From Thermoflexus hugenholtzii (GTDB taxonomy: Bacteria; Chloroflexota; Anaerolineae; Thermoflexales; Thermoflexaceae), in NCBI RefSeq assembly GCF_018771565.1, contig NZ_CP076326.1, forward strand, positions 1,550,001 to 1,614,000: 64,000 nucleotides of DNA, in the 5' to 3' direction. Positions 53,533 through 63,368 of this stretch are shown here, piece after piece. Numbering within the stretch: the first letter of the stretch is position 1; each line of letters starts with the position of its first letter. The position numbers and the translations under genes are program-made. Under the pieces are notes generated by a model. That model was not told the origin of the DNA. It saw only the letters and a list, made by a program, of their open reading frames with translations, and searched no databases.

Positions 53533-55308
53533 ATGAAGGTCCATCGGCATCAATTCGACGCGGTGGTGGTGGGCGCGGGAGGGGCCGGCCTGATGGCCGC
53601 CCTCTACGCCTCCAAGCAGGTTAAGACCGCGGTCCTCAGCAAGCTCTACCCCACCCGTTCCCACACCGGGACGGCCCAGGGGGGCATCGCCGCGCCCCTG
53701 GGGAACATGGAGGAGGACCGGCCGGAGTGGTATGCCTACGACACGGTGAAGGGCGGGGACTGGCTGGTGGACCAGGACGCGGCGGAGATCCTGGCCTATG
53801 AGTCCATCGAGGCCATCATCGAGCTGGAGCACATGGGCCTGCCCTTCGACCGGACGCCCGACGGCAAGATCGCCCAGCGCCGGTTCGGCGGGCACACGCG
53901 CAACTTCGGCGAGGCACCGGTCATGCGGGCCTGCCACTCCGCTGACCGCACCGGCCACATGATCCTCCAGACCCTCTATCAGCAGTGTATCAAGCACAAC
54001 GTCAACTTCTTCGACGAGTTCTTCGTCACCGACCTGATCCTGGAGGACGGGGTGGTTCGCGGGGTGGTGGCCATCGAGATCGCCACCGGGGACATCCACG
54101 TCTTCCACAGCAAGGCGGTGCTCTTCGCCACGGGGGGCGCCGGGCGGATCTTCAAGGTGACCTCCAACGCCCACTCCCTCACCGGCGACGGGATGGCCAT
54201 CGTGTGGCGCCGCGGGCTCCCCCTGGAGGACATGGAGTTCTTCCAGTTCCACCCGACCGGCATCTACAAGCTGGGGATCCTGCTGAGCGAGGCCGCCCGG
54301 GGCGAGGGGGCGGTGCTGATCAACGATAAAGGCGAGCGCTTCATGGAGCGCTACGCCCCCACCCTGAAGGACCTGGCCAGCCGCGACGTGATCTCCCGGG
54401 CCATCTATATGGAGATCCGGGAGGGCCGCGGCATCGGCGGAAAGGATTACGTCTATCTGGACATGCGGCCGGAGACCATCAACCGCTTCAAGAGCGCGCC
54501 GGGCGGCCGGGAGGTCACGCCGGAATACCTGGAGCAGAAGCTCCCGGACATCATCGAGTTCGTCCGCGTCTACCTGGGCATCGACCCCATGCGGGAGCCG
54601 GTCCCCATCCAGCCTACCGCCCACTACGCCATGGGCGGCATCCCCACCGACGTGGACGGCCGGGTGATCCGCGATGAGCGCAACACCCCGGTCCCGGGCC
54701 TCTACGCCGCCGGGGAGGTCGCCTGCGTCTCCGTGCACGGGGCCAACCGCCTGGGGACGAACTCCCTGGTCGACCTGGTGGTCTTCGGCCGGCGGGCGGG
54801 CCGCCACATGGCGGAATACTGCAAGCAGGCGGACTTCGCCCCGCTCCCGCCGGAGCCGGAGGCCTTCACGGTGGAGATGGTGGAGCGCATCCGCAACGGG
54901 ACGGGCGAGGAGCGCGTGCCCATCATCCGGAACGAGCTCCAGGAGACCATGCAGACCTATGTGAGCGTGTTCCGGGAGGCCAGCGGCCTGGAGACCGCCA
55001 TCGAGAAGATCCGGGAGCTGCAGGAACGCTACCGCCACATCCGTATCGACGATAAGGGCGAGCGCTTCAACACCGACCTCCTGGAGGCCATCGAGCTGGG
55101 CTTCCTGCTGGATGTGGCGGAGGCCACCGCCTTCAGCGCCCTGAACCGCACCGAAAGCCGGGGCGCCCACTACCGGGAGGACTACCCGAAGCGGGACGAC
55201 GAGAACTGGCTGAAGCACACCCTGATCTGGCGCCAGGATGGCCGGGTGACCTTCGCCTACAAGCCGGTGATCATCACCAAGTGGCCGCCGAAGGAGCGGA
55301 AGTATTGA
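53533..55308 (+). CDS. sdhA: succinate dehydrogenase flavoprotein subunit
   Basis: SdhA oxidises succinate to fumarate with covalent FAD. 591 residues: [20 protein letters not shown] (about 8-27), [16 protein letters not shown] with the FAD-linking His (about 44), [32 protein letters not shown], and catalytic-Arg region [22 protein letters not shown] (about 402-423). [15 protein letters not shown] is present. Stop TGA overlaps the HEPN gene's ATG by one base (TGATG). Confidence 0.97.
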   Translation: MKVHRHQFDAVVVGAGGAGLMAALYASKQVKTAVLSKLYPTRSHTGTAQGGIAAPLGNMEEDRPEWYAYDTVKGGDWLVDQDAAEILAYESIEAIIELEHMGLPFDRTPDGKIAQRRFGGHTRNFGEAPVMRACHSADRTGHMILQTLYQQCIKHNVNFFDEFFVTDLILEDGVVRGVVAIEIATGDIHVFHSKAVLFATGGAGRIFKVTSNAHSLTGDGMAIVWRRGLPLEDMEFFQFHPTGIYKLGILLSEAARGEGAVLINDKGERFMERYAPTLKDLASRDVISRAIYMEIREGRGIGGKDYVYLDMRPETINRFKSAPGGREVTPEYLEQKLPDIIEFVRVYLGIDPMREPVPIQPTAHYAMGGIPTDVDGRVIRDERNTPVPGLYAAGEVACVSVHGANRLGTNSLVDLVVFGRRAGRHMAEYCKQADFAPLPPEPEAFTVEMVERIRNGTGEERVPIIRNELQETMQTYVSVFREASGLETAIEKIRELQERYRHIRIDDKGERFNTDLLEAIELGFLLDVAEATAFSALNRTESRGAHYREDYPKRDDENWLKHTLIWRQDGRVTFAYKPVIITKWPPKERKY

Positions 55309-55715
55309 TGCCCTCCCGTCACCAGGACTGGCTGGCCCAGGGGTTGCGGGATCTGCAGGCTGCCCGCTCGATGCTGGAGGGAGGTTTCTACGAGTGGGCA
55401 GCCTTCCAGGCCCATCAGGCGGCCGAGAAGGGTTTGAAGGCGCTGCTTCGTTTCCATCATCGGGAGTATCGAGGACACCGCCTGGTCGCCATGCTCGAGG
55501 AGCCCTCACAAAAGCCGCCGATCCCTGAAGAGCTGTTCGAGGCAGCCCGGGAGCTGGACTTGCATGATATGGGCTCGCGTTATCCGAACCACTTCGCTGA
55601 GGGCTATCCGGCTCAATACGATGATCGGAAAATCGCCCAGCGGTATGTGGAACATGCCGGGCGGATCATGGGGTTCGTGCAGCAAAACCTGGGAGAACAG
55701 CCCCCAGGCCCATGA
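55308..55715 (+). CDS. HEPN-domain toxin
   Basis: 135 residues, helical. AFQAHQAAEKGLKALLRFHHREYRGHRLVAML includes the HEPN core and the REYRGH segment, an R-x4-H motif that forms the RNase active site in HEPN toxins. HEPN-MNT pairs are type II/VII toxin-antitoxin systems in which the nucleotidyltransferase modifies a Tyr next to this motif. The start ATG overlaps the sdhA stop (TGATG), so it is translated by coupling to sdhA. Its stop overlaps the region in which the MNT gene begins. Confidence 0.85.
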   Translation: MPSRHQDWLAQGLRDLQAARSMLEGGFYEWAAFQAHQAAEKGLKALLRFHHREYRGHRLVAMLEEPSQKPPIPEELFEAARELDLHDMGSRYPNHFAEGYPAQYDDRKIAQRYVEHAGRIMGFVQQNLGEQPPGP

Positions 55716-56118
55716 CATCCGCACCTTTCTGGACCGCCTGAGGGAACTGGAGCCGGAGGCGGTTTTCCTGTTCGGTTCGCTGGCGCGGGGCGACTATCTG
55801 GATACCAGCGATGTGGACCTGCTGGTCCTGTTCTCCCGGCCGGTGCCCTATGGGGAAGTGGATCGACGGGCCCGTGGGAACTTCCACATCCTGGTGGAGA
55901 CCTGGGAGAAGGTGTGGCGGCAGGTCCGGGAGGGCGAGCCGTTTTATCTGGAGATCGTGCTGGAGGGATGCCTGCTGGAGGAACGGGAGGGACGGGGCCG
56001 GGCCCTCATCGAGGTGGCGCAGGAAACCGCCCGCGCGATGAGGTTCCGGCGCACCCCGGGAGGATGGGCCTGGTCCCCCTCCGCTCAAACTCAGACCGCA
56101 TCGGAGGAGACGCCATGA
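55645..56118 (+). CDS. MNT-type minimal nucleotidyltransferase antitoxin
   Basis: The core VFLFGSLARGDYLDTSDVDLLV is GS-x10-DxD, the MNT signature with both metal aspartates; RTFLDRLRELEPEA comes just before it. MNT antitoxins add AMP to HEPN toxins. The start is uncertain: in-frame ATGs are at 55645 and 55654, inside the HEPN gene, adding about 25 odd residues. An ATG at 55712, where a family-like N-terminus would start, is one frame off. The gene ends in ATGA, shared with the sdhB start. Confidence is high for the domain, low for the start. Confidence 0.75.
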   Translation: MWNMPGGSWGSCSKTWENSPQAHDIRTFLDRLRELEPEAVFLFGSLARGDYLDTSDVDLLVLFSRPVPYGEVDRRARGNFHILVETWEKVWRQVREGEPFYLEIVLEGCLLEEREGRGRALIEVAQETARAMRFRRTPGGWAWSPSAQTQTASEETP

Positions 56119-56828
56119 AGGTCCGGCTGCGCATCCAGCGGTTCAACCCGGAGAAGGACCGCAAACCGTGGTGGGGGGAATACGAGGTCGAAGCGGAGCC
56201 GGTGGATCGGGTGCTGGACGCCCTCCACTACGTTAAGTGGTATATCGATGGCACCCTGACCCTCCGACGTTCCTGCGCCCACGGCATCTGCGGCTCCGAC
56301 GCCATGCGCATCAACGGCCGCAACCGCCTGGCCTGCAAGGTCCTGGTGCGGGAAGCCCTCGCCGAAGGGCGCGGGGTGATCACCGTCCAGCCTCTGCCCG
56401 GCCTCCCGGTGATCAAGGACCTGGTCGTCGACATGGAGCCCTTCTTCGCCAAATACCGGATGATCATGCCGTATCTCGTCAACAACGATCCGCCGCCGGA
56501 GCGGGAGCGCCTGCAGACGCCGGAGGAGCGCGAGCGCTACGATGACACCACCAAGTGCATCCTGTGCGCGGCGTGCACCACGTCCTGTCCGTCCTTCTGG
56601 GCCAACCGGGAATACATCGGGCCGGCGGCCATCGTCCAGGCCCACCGTTTCATCTTCGACAGCCGGGACCAGGCGGCGGCGGAGCGGCTGCGCATCCTCA
56701 ACGAGTGGTTCGGGGTCTGGCGCTGCCGCACCATCTTCAACTGCGTGGAGGCCTGCCCGCGGGGCATCCAGATCACGCGGGCCATCGAGGAGGTCAAGCA
56801 GGCGATCTTAACCGGGCGGCTGGATTGA
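56115..56828 (+). CDS. sdhB: succinate dehydrogenase iron-sulfur subunit
   Basis: 237 residues carrying three clusters: 2Fe-2S site SCAHGICGSDAMRINGRNRLAC (third position Asp, as in E. coli), 4Fe-4S site CILCAACTTSCP and 3Fe-4S site CRTIFNCVEACPRGI. Passes electrons from SdhA to quinone. ATG 56115 overlaps the MNT stop by 4 bp (ATGA). Operon order is sdhC-sdhD-protease-sdhA-HEPN-MNT-sdhB, ending at a hairpin. Confidence 0.96.
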   Translation: MKVRLRIQRFNPEKDRKPWWGEYEVEAEPVDRVLDALHYVKWYIDGTLTLRRSCAHGICGSDAMRINGRNRLACKVLVREALAEGRGVITVQPLPGLPVIKDLVVDMEPFFAKYRMIMPYLVNNDPPPERERLQTPEERERYDDTTKCILCAACTTSCPSFWANREYIGPAAIVQAHRFIFDSRDQAAAERLRILNEWFGVWRCRTIFNCVEACPRGIQITRAIEEVKQAILTGRLD

Positions 56829-56848
56829 TCCCATCGCAGGAGCGCAGC

Positions 56849-56873
56849 GGGGGCGCAGCGACGCTGCGCCCCC
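56849..56873. terminator. hairpin after sdhB
   Basis: GGGGGCGCAGC (56849-56859), a GAC loop and GCTGCGCCCCC (56863-56873), followed by TAC. An 11-bp perfect stem between convergent genes; no T-run. It also has the CCCCTAC end of the palindrome class. Confidence 0.6.
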
Positions 56874-56881
56874 TACAATGC

Positions 56882-57307
56882 CTATGATGTCCGGCGATCC
56901 AGACGGCGCAACCGCTGGTAGCGGGGGATCCCCTGGAGCTCCTGCCAGCGGGCCTCCGCATCCCCCCAGCGCCATTCGTAGGTCACCCGCCCCTCCCCGT
57001 CCAGATACGCAAAGCGGGGCCCTGCCCCCAGGGAACGCTGGAGCGCTTCCACAACTTTGGGCAGATCCTGGTCCATGCGCAGGATCACATAACGGCGGGG
57101 CTCGAACTCGATCTCGAAGGCATGCCCGCGCCAGTAACCCCGATACCGGAAGGGCGGATCCTTTTGAAGCGGATCCACCGGCGAGACCCATGCCTCCTGC
57201 AGGCGCGCGAACCAGAGGCTCTGGCGGAGCTGCTCCGCCACCGCGCCCGCGCTGGGGCGCTTCTCCGCGTAGAACCAGTGGACCTCAGGGGGCACACCCG
57301 CAGTCAT
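56882..57307 (-). CDS. conserved hypothetical protein
   Basis: 141 residues from ATG 57307 (GGAAGG upstream). Opening VPPEVHWFYAEKRPSAGAVAEQLRQSLWFARLQEAWVSPVDPLQ, then RYVILRMDQDLPKVVEALQRSLGAGPRF and a C-terminal basic tail. No motifs I know; mixed alpha/beta, soluble, with a pattern of aromatic residues. The open frame upstream of 57307 lies in intergenic sequence. Downstream of the GT4 gene on the same strand. Confidence 0.55.
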   Translation of the reverse strand: MTAGVPPEVHWFYAEKRPSAGAVAEQLRQSLWFARLQEAWVSPVDPLQKDPPFRYRGYWRGHAFEIEFEPRRYVILRMDQDLPKVVEALQRSLGAGPRFAYLDGEGRVTYEWRWGDAEARWQELQGIPRYQRLRRLDRRTS

Positions 57308-57375
57308 CCTTCCTTCCCTCCGATTGAAGATGAAGTGGGGATGCGGCGGCGCTGCGTCCCTTACCGCCGCACCGT

Positions 57376-58674
57376 TCATCCCGCCCAGGCCGGCCCGCGC
57401 CGGTAACAGATCAGGCGCTGGGATCGAGCCCGATGGGCCTTCAGGACCTCCTGGTAAAGCCCCAGAATGCGATCGGCGATGAGGGGCCAGGCGAACTCCT
57501 GGGCCCAGCGGCGGCCGCTCTCCCCCATCCGCCGCCGCAACCCCTCATCCCGCAACAGGCGGTCCAGAGCCCGGGCCAGGGCGATGGGCTGGCGCCGGGG
57601 GACCCGCAGGCCGGTCTCCCCGTGGCGGACCAGATAGACCAGCCCGCCGACCTCCGAGGCGATGACCGGCGTGCCGCAGGCCATGGCCTCCAGGGCCACC
57701 AGGCCGAAGGACTCGTAGTCCGAGGGCATCACCACCACATCCGCCGCGTTGTAATAATACGGCAGGGTCTCCTGGGCCTTCGCCCCCAGGAAGGTCACCA
57801 GATCCGAGACCCCCAGATCCTCCCGCAGCTGCTGCAGGCGGTGCATCTCCGCATCCGCAGGGGCGTCGGGATCGCCGCCGATGATCACCACCGCGAAATC
57901 CCGCGTCCAGGTCGGGCACTCCTGGGCCAGGATCGCCACCGCCCGCATCAGCGTCTCCAGCCCCTTCAACGGCTCGATCCGCCCCACGAAGAGGACGTAG
58001 CGTCGGTCCGGAGGGAACCCCAGCACCCGCCGCGCTTCCTCTTTGGGAAGCGGGCGGAACCGCTCGAGATCCACCCCCGGCGGGATCACGGAGATGTGGG
58101 AGGGCGTGGCGCCATACAGCCAGACCAGCTGGGCCTTCTCCACGGGAGTGGCGGCCACCAGCCGATCGACCTCCTGAACGATCCGCCGCTCCGCCTCCAG
58201 ACGCTGGGGAGGCTCCTGCTCCTCCGGCCGCCGGGCGACCCGGTTCTTCATCCGACCCAGCGTGTGGAACATGTGGATCACCGGCGCGCGCCAGGCTGCC
58301 CGCAAAGACAGGGCCGCCAGGCCGGAGAGCCAGTAATGGCTGTGGATCACATCGTACGTGAGGCCCTCCCGCTCCGCGAAGCGCCGAACCCACTCGACGA
58401 ACTCCGGCAGGTGCGGAAGGATGCGGGCCTTCTCCAGAGGGGCCTCCGGCCCGGCCGGGACGTGGATCACCCGTCCGCCGGGGCCCAGATCATGGACGAT
58501 ATGGGGGAGATGCGGGTTCTGGGAGCGGGTGAACACATCCACCGCGATGCCCCGGCGGGCCAGCTCCCGGGTCAGCTCCCGCACGTAAACGTTCATACCC
58601 CCGGTGTCCTTGCCGCCCAGGGTCGCCAGGGGACAGGTGTGCACACTGAGCATGGCCACGCGGCGCACCGCCAT
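57376..58674 (-). CDS. GT4 family glycosyltransferase
   Basis: 432 residues. GT-B fold: N-terminal GGMNVYVRELTRELARRGIAVDVFTRS (about 25-51) and HSHYWLSGLAAL, C-terminal ISVIPPGVDLERFRPL, YVLFVGRIEPLKGLETLMRAV (about 228-248) and the nucleotide-sugar EX7E motif ESFGLVALEAMACGTPVIAS. Resembles MshA/sucrose-phosphate-synthase-like transferases. Product may be a sugar-phosphate, thiol precursor or envelope glycan. Overall direction is minus, 12 bases after the methyltransferase gene. Confidence 0.92.
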   Translation of the reverse strand: MAVRRVAMLSVHTCPLATLGGKDTGGMNVYVRELTRELARRGIAVDVFTRSQNPHLPHIVHDLGPGGRVIHVPAGPEAPLEKARILPHLPEFVEWVRRFAEREGLTYDVIHSHYWLSGLAALSLRAAWRAPVIHMFHTLGRMKNRVARRPEEQEPPQRLEAERRIVQEVDRLVAATPVEKAQLVWLYGATPSHISVIPPGVDLERFRPLPKEEARRVLGFPPDRRYVLFVGRIEPLKGLETLMRAVAILAQECPTWTRDFAVVIIGGDPDAPADAEMHRLQQLREDLGVSDLVTFLGAKAQETLPYYYNAADVVVMPSDYESFGLVALEAMACGTPVIASEVGGLVYLVRHGETGLRVPRRQPIALARALDRLLRDEGLRRRMGESGRRWAQEFAWPLIADRILGLYQEVLKAHRARSQRLICYRRGPAWAG

Positions 58675-58686
58675 CCCATCGCCTCC

Positions 58687-59514
58687 CTATGCGTGGACTT
58701 CGGCGGAAGCGGAAACCGGAGCCGCCCGGAGCGGCTCCGGGGAGCGAGCCTTGCGGGCCAGGAAGAACGTCACCTTGGCGTCCACCTCCAGCCCCCCCAG
58801 CTCCCGGATGCGGGGCTCAAAGCGGGCCCAGACGGCCCGCCAGTCCGGCTTGTTCCGCCATCCGTAGGCGCGCTCCAGCCAGTCGCACTCGAACTGGATG
58901 AAGGCCTTCGCCTCATCCGGATCCAGGTTCACCCCGGTGGGGTAGAACTCCACCTGCTCCACCTGAAACCCCATCCGCTCCAGGGCAGCCCGGATCTCCG
59001 CTTTGGTGAAGAACCCGGCCCGGATGTATTGATAGATCTCGAGGGCGAGCCGCTGGGAGGGCGTCTCCGCGTCCTCCGGGGTGGTGGTGGCCAGGGCCAG
59101 CCATCCTCCCGGCTTCAGGACCCGACGGATCTCCCCGAAGAAACGGTGCAGGCTCGGGAGATCCAGGCAGATGTCCTGGAGCGCCAGGAACGTCCCCACC
59201 CCATCGAACGTCTCGCTGGGAAAGGCCAGCCGGTAGGCGTCCATTTGAACGAAGGCGCTGGAGCGGGATGAGAGATCCCGGGCGTGCTGTCGGGCCAGCT
59301 CCACCTCGCAGCGGGCCAGATCGATCCCCACCACCATCCCCGGGGATCCGGCCTTCTCGATCTCCAGCGCGAACCATCCATCCCCGGTCCCGACGTCCAG
59401 CCAGCGCTCCCCAGGGGCGATGGGGATCCGCTGGACGATCGCCCGACGCACCCCGTTGAGATCATCGTAGTAGCTCTGGAACTCCCGGATCACACGCAGG
59501 CCGCGCTCCCCCAT
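58687..59514 (-). CDS. SAM-dependent methyltransferase
   Basis: 275 residues with WLDVGTGDGWFALEIEKAG (motif I, about 38-56), VVGIDLARCEVELARQHA (acidic ribose contact), FQ/GTFLALQDICLDLPS and LKPGGWLALATTTPEDAE. Differs from the methyltransferase at 44.5 kb; closer to UbiE-like enzymes. The substrate is unknown; it sits directly upstream of a GT4 transferase with which it may be co-transcribed. GGAGGGAGCGATCG precedes the ATG. Confidence 0.85.
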   Translation of the reverse strand: MGERGLRVIREFQSYYDDLNGVRRAIVQRIPIAPGERWLDVGTGDGWFALEIEKAGSPGMVVGIDLARCEVELARQHARDLSSRSSAFVQMDAYRLAFPSETFDGVGTFLALQDICLDLPSLHRFFGEIRRVLKPGGWLALATTTPEDAETPSQRLALEIYQYIRAGFFTKAEIRAALERMGFQVEQVEFYPTGVNLDPDEAKAFIQFECDWLERAYGWRNKPDWRAVWARFEPRIRELGGLEVDAKVTFFLARKARSPEPLRAAPVSASAEVHA

Positions 59515-59658
59515 CGATCGCTCCCTCCGCTGAGATTCAGACGTGGCGGATCTCCTCCGCCTTCTTCCTGTGCCGGCGCCTCCGGGCGATCAAAGGCGGG
59601 TGGAGCGGAGACGCCCCACCCGCCCGGATCCATCGGCGCCCATGCCGACGCAGGCCCT

Positions 59659-61074
59659 TCATCCTCCGCCGGACATCCCGGCCACGAAGCCGCCTTCGGT
59701 CATCTTCCGCACGTCCAGGACCTCATCGAGCTTCTCGGGCGGCATCAGGCCCATCTCCAGGACCACCTCCCGGATGGTGCGGTTCTCCGCCATCGCCTTC
59801 TTGACCACCTCCGCCGCCCGGTCGTAGCCGATGTAGGGCGTGAGGGCGGTGGCCAGGATGGCGTTCTTGTGCACCAGGGTCTCCATGTGCTCCCGGTTGG
59901 GCACGATGCCGCAGATGCATTTATCGGCCAGGACGGTGGCGGCGCTCGCCAGGATGTGGATGGATTGCAGCAGGTTGTGGGCGATCACCGGAAGGGCCAC
60001 GTTGAGCTCGAAGTTCCCTGAGGCCCCGGCCATGTTGATGACCACATCGTTGCCCATCACCTGCATGCAGACCATCATCACCGCCTCGGGGATCACCGGG
60101 TTGATCTTCCCGGGCATGATCGAAGAGCCCGGCTGCAGGGCGGGGAGGCGGATCTCCGCCAGGCCCGCCTGAGGGCCCGAGTTCATCCAGCGCAGGTCGT
60201 TGGCGATCTTATAGAGCGAGACCGCCACCGTCTTCAGCTGCCCGCTGAGCTCCACCGCCGCGTCCTGGGCCGCCTGGGCCTCGAAGTGGTTCTCCGCCTC
60301 GCGGAACGGCAGGCCGGTCTCCTCGCGCAACGCCGCCGCGATGCGCTGACCGAACTCCGGATGGGTGTTGATGCCGGTCCCCACCGCCGTCCCGCCCAGA
60401 GCCAGCTCCGCCATGTGCGGCAGGGCCGCCTCAATGCGCCGGATGCCATGTTCGATCTGGCTGGCGTAGCCCGAGAACTCCTGCCCCAGGCGGACCGGCA
60501 TGGCGTCCATCAGGTGCGTGCGGCCGGTCTTGACGATGTCGTCGAACTCCCGGGCCTTATCCGCCAGCACCTCGTGGAGATGCCGCAGGGCCGGGAGCAG
60601 CCGCTCATGGACGGCCAGGTAGGCCGAGATGTGGATGGCGGCCGGGATGACGTCGTTGGAGGACTGGCCCAGGTTCACATGGTCGTTGGGATGCACCTCC
60701 TTCGAGCCGATGGCCCCGCCCAGGATCTGGATCGCCCGGTTGGCGATGACCTCGTTGGCGTTCATGTTGGTCGAGGTCCCTGAGCCGGTCTGGAAGATGT
60801 CCAGCGGGAAGTGATCATCCAGCTTCCCCTCGATGACCTCCCGGGCCGCCTGCATGATCGCGTTCGCCCGGCGCTCATCCAGCAGGCCCAGATCCCGGTT
60901 GACCCGCGCGGCGCAGTATTTGATCAGCCCCAGGGCGCGGATGAAATCCCGGTGGAACCGGATCCCGCTGATGGGGAAGTTCTCGATGGCCCGCTGGGTC
61001 TGCGCCCCCCACAGGGCATGGGCGGGGACTCGCACCTCGCCCAGCGAATCCCGCTCAATCCGGAACGCCTCCAT
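59659..61074 (-). CDS. fumC: fumarate hydratase, class II
   Basis: Converts fumarate to malate. 471 residues with [53 protein letters not shown] and the superfamily signature [12 protein letters not shown] (about 316-327). [18 protein letters not shown] carries the catalytic His region. ATG 61074 starts the family sequence and is preceded by AGGAGGTCGCC. Works with SdhCDAB (2.8 kb away) in the TCA cycle. Confidence 0.97.
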   Translation of the reverse strand: MEAFRIERDSLGEVRVPAHALWGAQTQRAIENFPISGIRFHRDFIRALGLIKYCAARVNRDLGLLDERRANAIMQAAREVIEGKLDDHFPLDIFQTGSGTSTNMNANEVIANRAIQILGGAIGSKEVHPNDHVNLGQSSNDVIPAAIHISAYLAVHERLLPALRHLHEVLADKAREFDDIVKTGRTHLMDAMPVRLGQEFSGYASQIEHGIRRIEAALPHMAELALGGTAVGTGINTHPEFGQRIAAALREETGLPFREAENHFEAQAAQDAAVELSGQLKTVAVSLYKIANDLRWMNSGPQAGLAEIRLPALQPGSSIMPGKINPVIPEAVMMVCMQVMGNDVVINMAGASGNFELNVALPVIAHNLLQSIHILASAATVLADKCICGIVPNREHMETLVHKNAILATALTPYIGYDRAAEVVKKAMAENRTIREVVLEMGLMPPEKLDEVLDVRKMTEGGFVAGMSGGG

Positions 61075-61120
61075 GGCGACCTCCTGCGGATGGGTGTCGC
61101 CATCGCCGCCCATGCGCCCC

Positions 61121-61348
61121 TCACCGCCAGAGTCGGAAAACCAGGTTCAGCACCAGCGTGAGCAGCAAGCTCAACAGGATCGAGGTGGCCAGCGGGAAGA
61201 AGAACACGAAATTCCCCCTCTGGATCAGGATGTCCCCCGGCAGCCGGCCCAGGCCGGGGACCCGACCGATGAGAAGGAACAGGAAGCCGAAAGCCAGGAA
61301 GAAAAGGCCGATCAGGATGAACCAGCGTCCGAACTCCTGGAACGGCAT
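61121..61348 (-). CDS. DUF2905 small membrane protein
   Basis: 75 residues: [69 protein letters not shown]. The [13 protein letters not shown] loop between two helices is the DUF2905 hallmark. ATG 61348 has GGAGGGGG at the right distance. Function unknown. Follows the HNH gene by 25 bases and precedes fumC. Confidence 0.88.
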   Translation of the reverse strand: MPFQEFGRWFILIGLFFLAFGFLFLLIGRVPGLGRLPGDILIQRGNFVFFFPLATSILLSLLLTLVLNLVFRLWR

Positions 61349-61373
61349 CCGCATCCCCCTCCGAACGCCGAGC

Positions 61374-61913
61374 TTACCAGCCCTCGAGGTATTTCCGCCA
61401 TTCCGCATACTCCCGCAGGTAGGCCCCGAAGAGATAGCGGATCGTGGGGACCGGCTCGAAGGGCGGACGGAGCAGGGTCATGTGAGCCTCCGCCGGCGTG
61501 CGGTTTCCCTTGCGACGGTTGCATGCCGGGCAGGCCGCCACCAGGTTCTCCCAGGTGTGCCCCCCGCCCCGATGCCGCGGGATCACGTGATCCACCGTGA
61601 GATACGGGGAGGACCGCCCGCAATACTGGCAGGTATACTGATCCCGCCGGAGGATCTCCCGCTTGGTCAGACGGAGCCGGCGAGGCGGCCGGCGCACCAC
61701 ATAGCGCAGACGGATCACCGAGGGGCGGGGGAAAACCCGGGAGGGCGTGCGCACCTCGCCCCGGCCGTTCTCCAGGATCTCCGCCTTCCCGCTGAGCACC
61801 AGGGCGATCGCCCGGCGGAGGGAGCAAACGTTTAACGGCTCGAAGTTGGCGTTCAGCACCAACACCGGCTCTCGAAGCGGCGATAGGGATGAGAACCTCC
61901 TTGAGGCCTCCAT
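61374..61913 (-). CDS. HNH endonuclease
   Basis: 179 residues. N-terminal [29 protein letters not shown] is typical of chromosomal HNH proteins; the nuclease has [48 protein letters not shown] with two CxxC zinc pairs and the HV/N/H catalytic set. A housekeeping, non-mobile type common in Chloroflexota and cyanobacteria, function unclear. Minus strand, 25 bases upstream of DUF2905. Confidence 0.93.
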   Translation of the reverse strand: MEASRRFSSLSPLREPVLVLNANFEPLNVCSLRRAIALVLSGKAEILENGRGEVRTPSRVFPRPSVIRLRYVVRRPPRRLRLTKREILRRDQYTCQYCGRSSPYLTVDHVIPRHRGGGHTWENLVAACPACNRRKGNRTPAEAHMTLLRPPFEPVPTIRYLFGAYLREYAEWRKYLEGW

Positions 61914-62010
61914 GGCTTCAACCTTCCTGCCGCTGGCTTCTCCGGGCGGATCGGGAGATCTCGAACGCGCTCTCGCCCTCCATTATAAACACAGGAAGCC
62001 GGATCCGCCA

Positions 62011-62106
62011 GCCGGCGGGGGTGTGTCCCAATTTTGTCGGGCCTGGCCGCTTTGTAGGACAACTGCGAGCAGTTGTCCTACGATTTTGGGACACACCCGC
62101 CGGCGG
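62011..62106. mobile_element. 80-bp MITE-like element with 8-bp target duplication, copy 2
   Basis: Element 62019-62098, ends GGGTGTGTCCC and GGGACACACCC, internal palindrome GTAGGACAACTGC/GCAGTTGTCCTAC. It differs from the copy at 7217 only at base 12 (A instead of G). It is flanked by the direct repeat GCCGGCGG at 62011-62018 and 62099-62106. The different duplications at the two loci prove independent insertion events. Confidence 0.9.
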
Positions 62107-62145
62107 GGCGAGGAATCCGGGGACACGGGTGTGACCCTTGTGGCC

Positions 62146-63300
62146 TCAGGGGAGGGAAGCCTCGGGCCCTTCGCCGGGGGCGCCGCCCAGGGCCCGGAGC
62201 TCGTGGTGAAGGCGCCGGGCCAGGAGCCGACGTTCCTCCGGGCTCAGGAAGGCCGCCTCGATCCCGTTCTCCAGGATCCGGAGCAGGTCGGGCCACTGCA
62301 ACCCCATCCCGGCCATAGCGAACAGATACTCATCCGTCAGGGTGGTGTCGCTGATGCTGGGATCGTCCGTGTTCAGGGTGACCTTCAGGCCCAGGCGGTA
62401 GAGATCCGGGAGGGGGTGTCGGTGGAACCCGGCCACCGCCCCGGTGTGCAGGTTGCTGGTTGGGCAGACCTCGAGGGGGATGCCTCGCTCGTGCAGCAGC
62501 TGGAGCACCTGCACATCATGCACCGCCTGGATCCCGTGGCCGATGCGATGGGCGCCCAGGACCAGGATCGCCTGGCGGATGTTCGCCGGAGGGCCTACCT
62601 CCCCGGCGTGGACGGTGAGGAAGAGCCCCTGCTCCCGGGCCCACCGGAAGACCGGCAGAAGCGATTCCGGCCCGTAGCGGGCCTCGTCTCCGGCCAGATC
62701 CAGGCCCACCACTCCATCCCGGCGATGGGCCACCGCCAGGCGGGCGATCCGCCAGGCCATCTCGGGATCCTCCCCCCGCACGATGGTCATGATGAGGCGC
62801 ACCATGATATCGAAATCGCCCTCGGCCCGGCGCACTCCCTCCAGCACCCACTCGGTCACCTCCTCCAACCGGAACCCCTGGGCCTGGGCCAGGGCCGCGG
62901 GATTGAAGCGCAGCTCCAGATAGCGCACGCCATCGGCGGCCGCGTCGGCCACCGCCTCGTACGCCATGCGCCGGATGGCCTCCTCGCTGGTGTAGAAGCG
63001 ACGGAGGATCTGAAACCGGGCGAGGAAGCGCTGGAAATCGGCGGGCTCGCTCGCCGTGACCCGCAACAACGGCTCCAGGGTCGCCGGGGTCGGATCCAGC
63101 CCCAGAGGGAGTTTGTGGCGCCGGGCGATCTCCAGCAGCGTGCTCAGGCGGAGGGAGCCTTCCAGATGCCGGTGCAGGTCCACCTTGGGGAGGCGCTGCA
63201 ACCAGGCCCGCCAGGCCCGGGCCGCCGGCCCATGCCGCAGGCGCATCCGGTCCCGCTCCGGGGATCGCAGCTCCACGTTCTCCACATCCCGGCGGATCAT
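62146..63300 (-). CDS. add: adenosine deaminase
   Basis: Deaminates adenosine to inosine using Zn. 384 residues. LPKVDLHRHLEGSLRLSTL (about 37-55) holds the HxH zinc ligands; VHAGEVGPPANI contains the third His and catalytic Glu; RIGHGIQA and CPTSNLHTGAV follow; LNTDDPSISDTTLTDEY has the DD pair with the zinc-ligand Asp. It could serve purine salvage and, together with AhcY, adenosine clearance. GAGGGG lies before the ATG. Confidence 0.93.
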   Translation of the reverse strand: MIRRDVENVELRSPERDRMRLRHGPAARAWRAWLQRLPKVDLHRHLEGSLRLSTLLEIARRHKLPLGLDPTPATLEPLLRVTASEPADFQRFLARFQILRRFYTSEEAIRRMAYEAVADAAADGVRYLELRFNPAALAQAQGFRLEEVTEWVLEGVRRAEGDFDIMVRLIMTIVRGEDPEMAWRIARLAVAHRRDGVVGLDLAGDEARYGPESLLPVFRWAREQGLFLTVHAGEVGPPANIRQAILVLGAHRIGHGIQAVHDVQVLQLLHERGIPLEVCPTSNLHTGAVAGFHRHPLPDLYRLGLKVTLNTDDPSISDTTLTDEYLFAMAGMGLQWPDLLRILENGIEAAFLSPEERRLLARRLHHELRALGGAPGEGPEASLP

Positions 63301-63368
63301 TGCCCCTCGCCTCGATCGGTCCCTGCCAGAGACACCCGCGCGAGCGGATTCGATCGGACGGCTATGGC

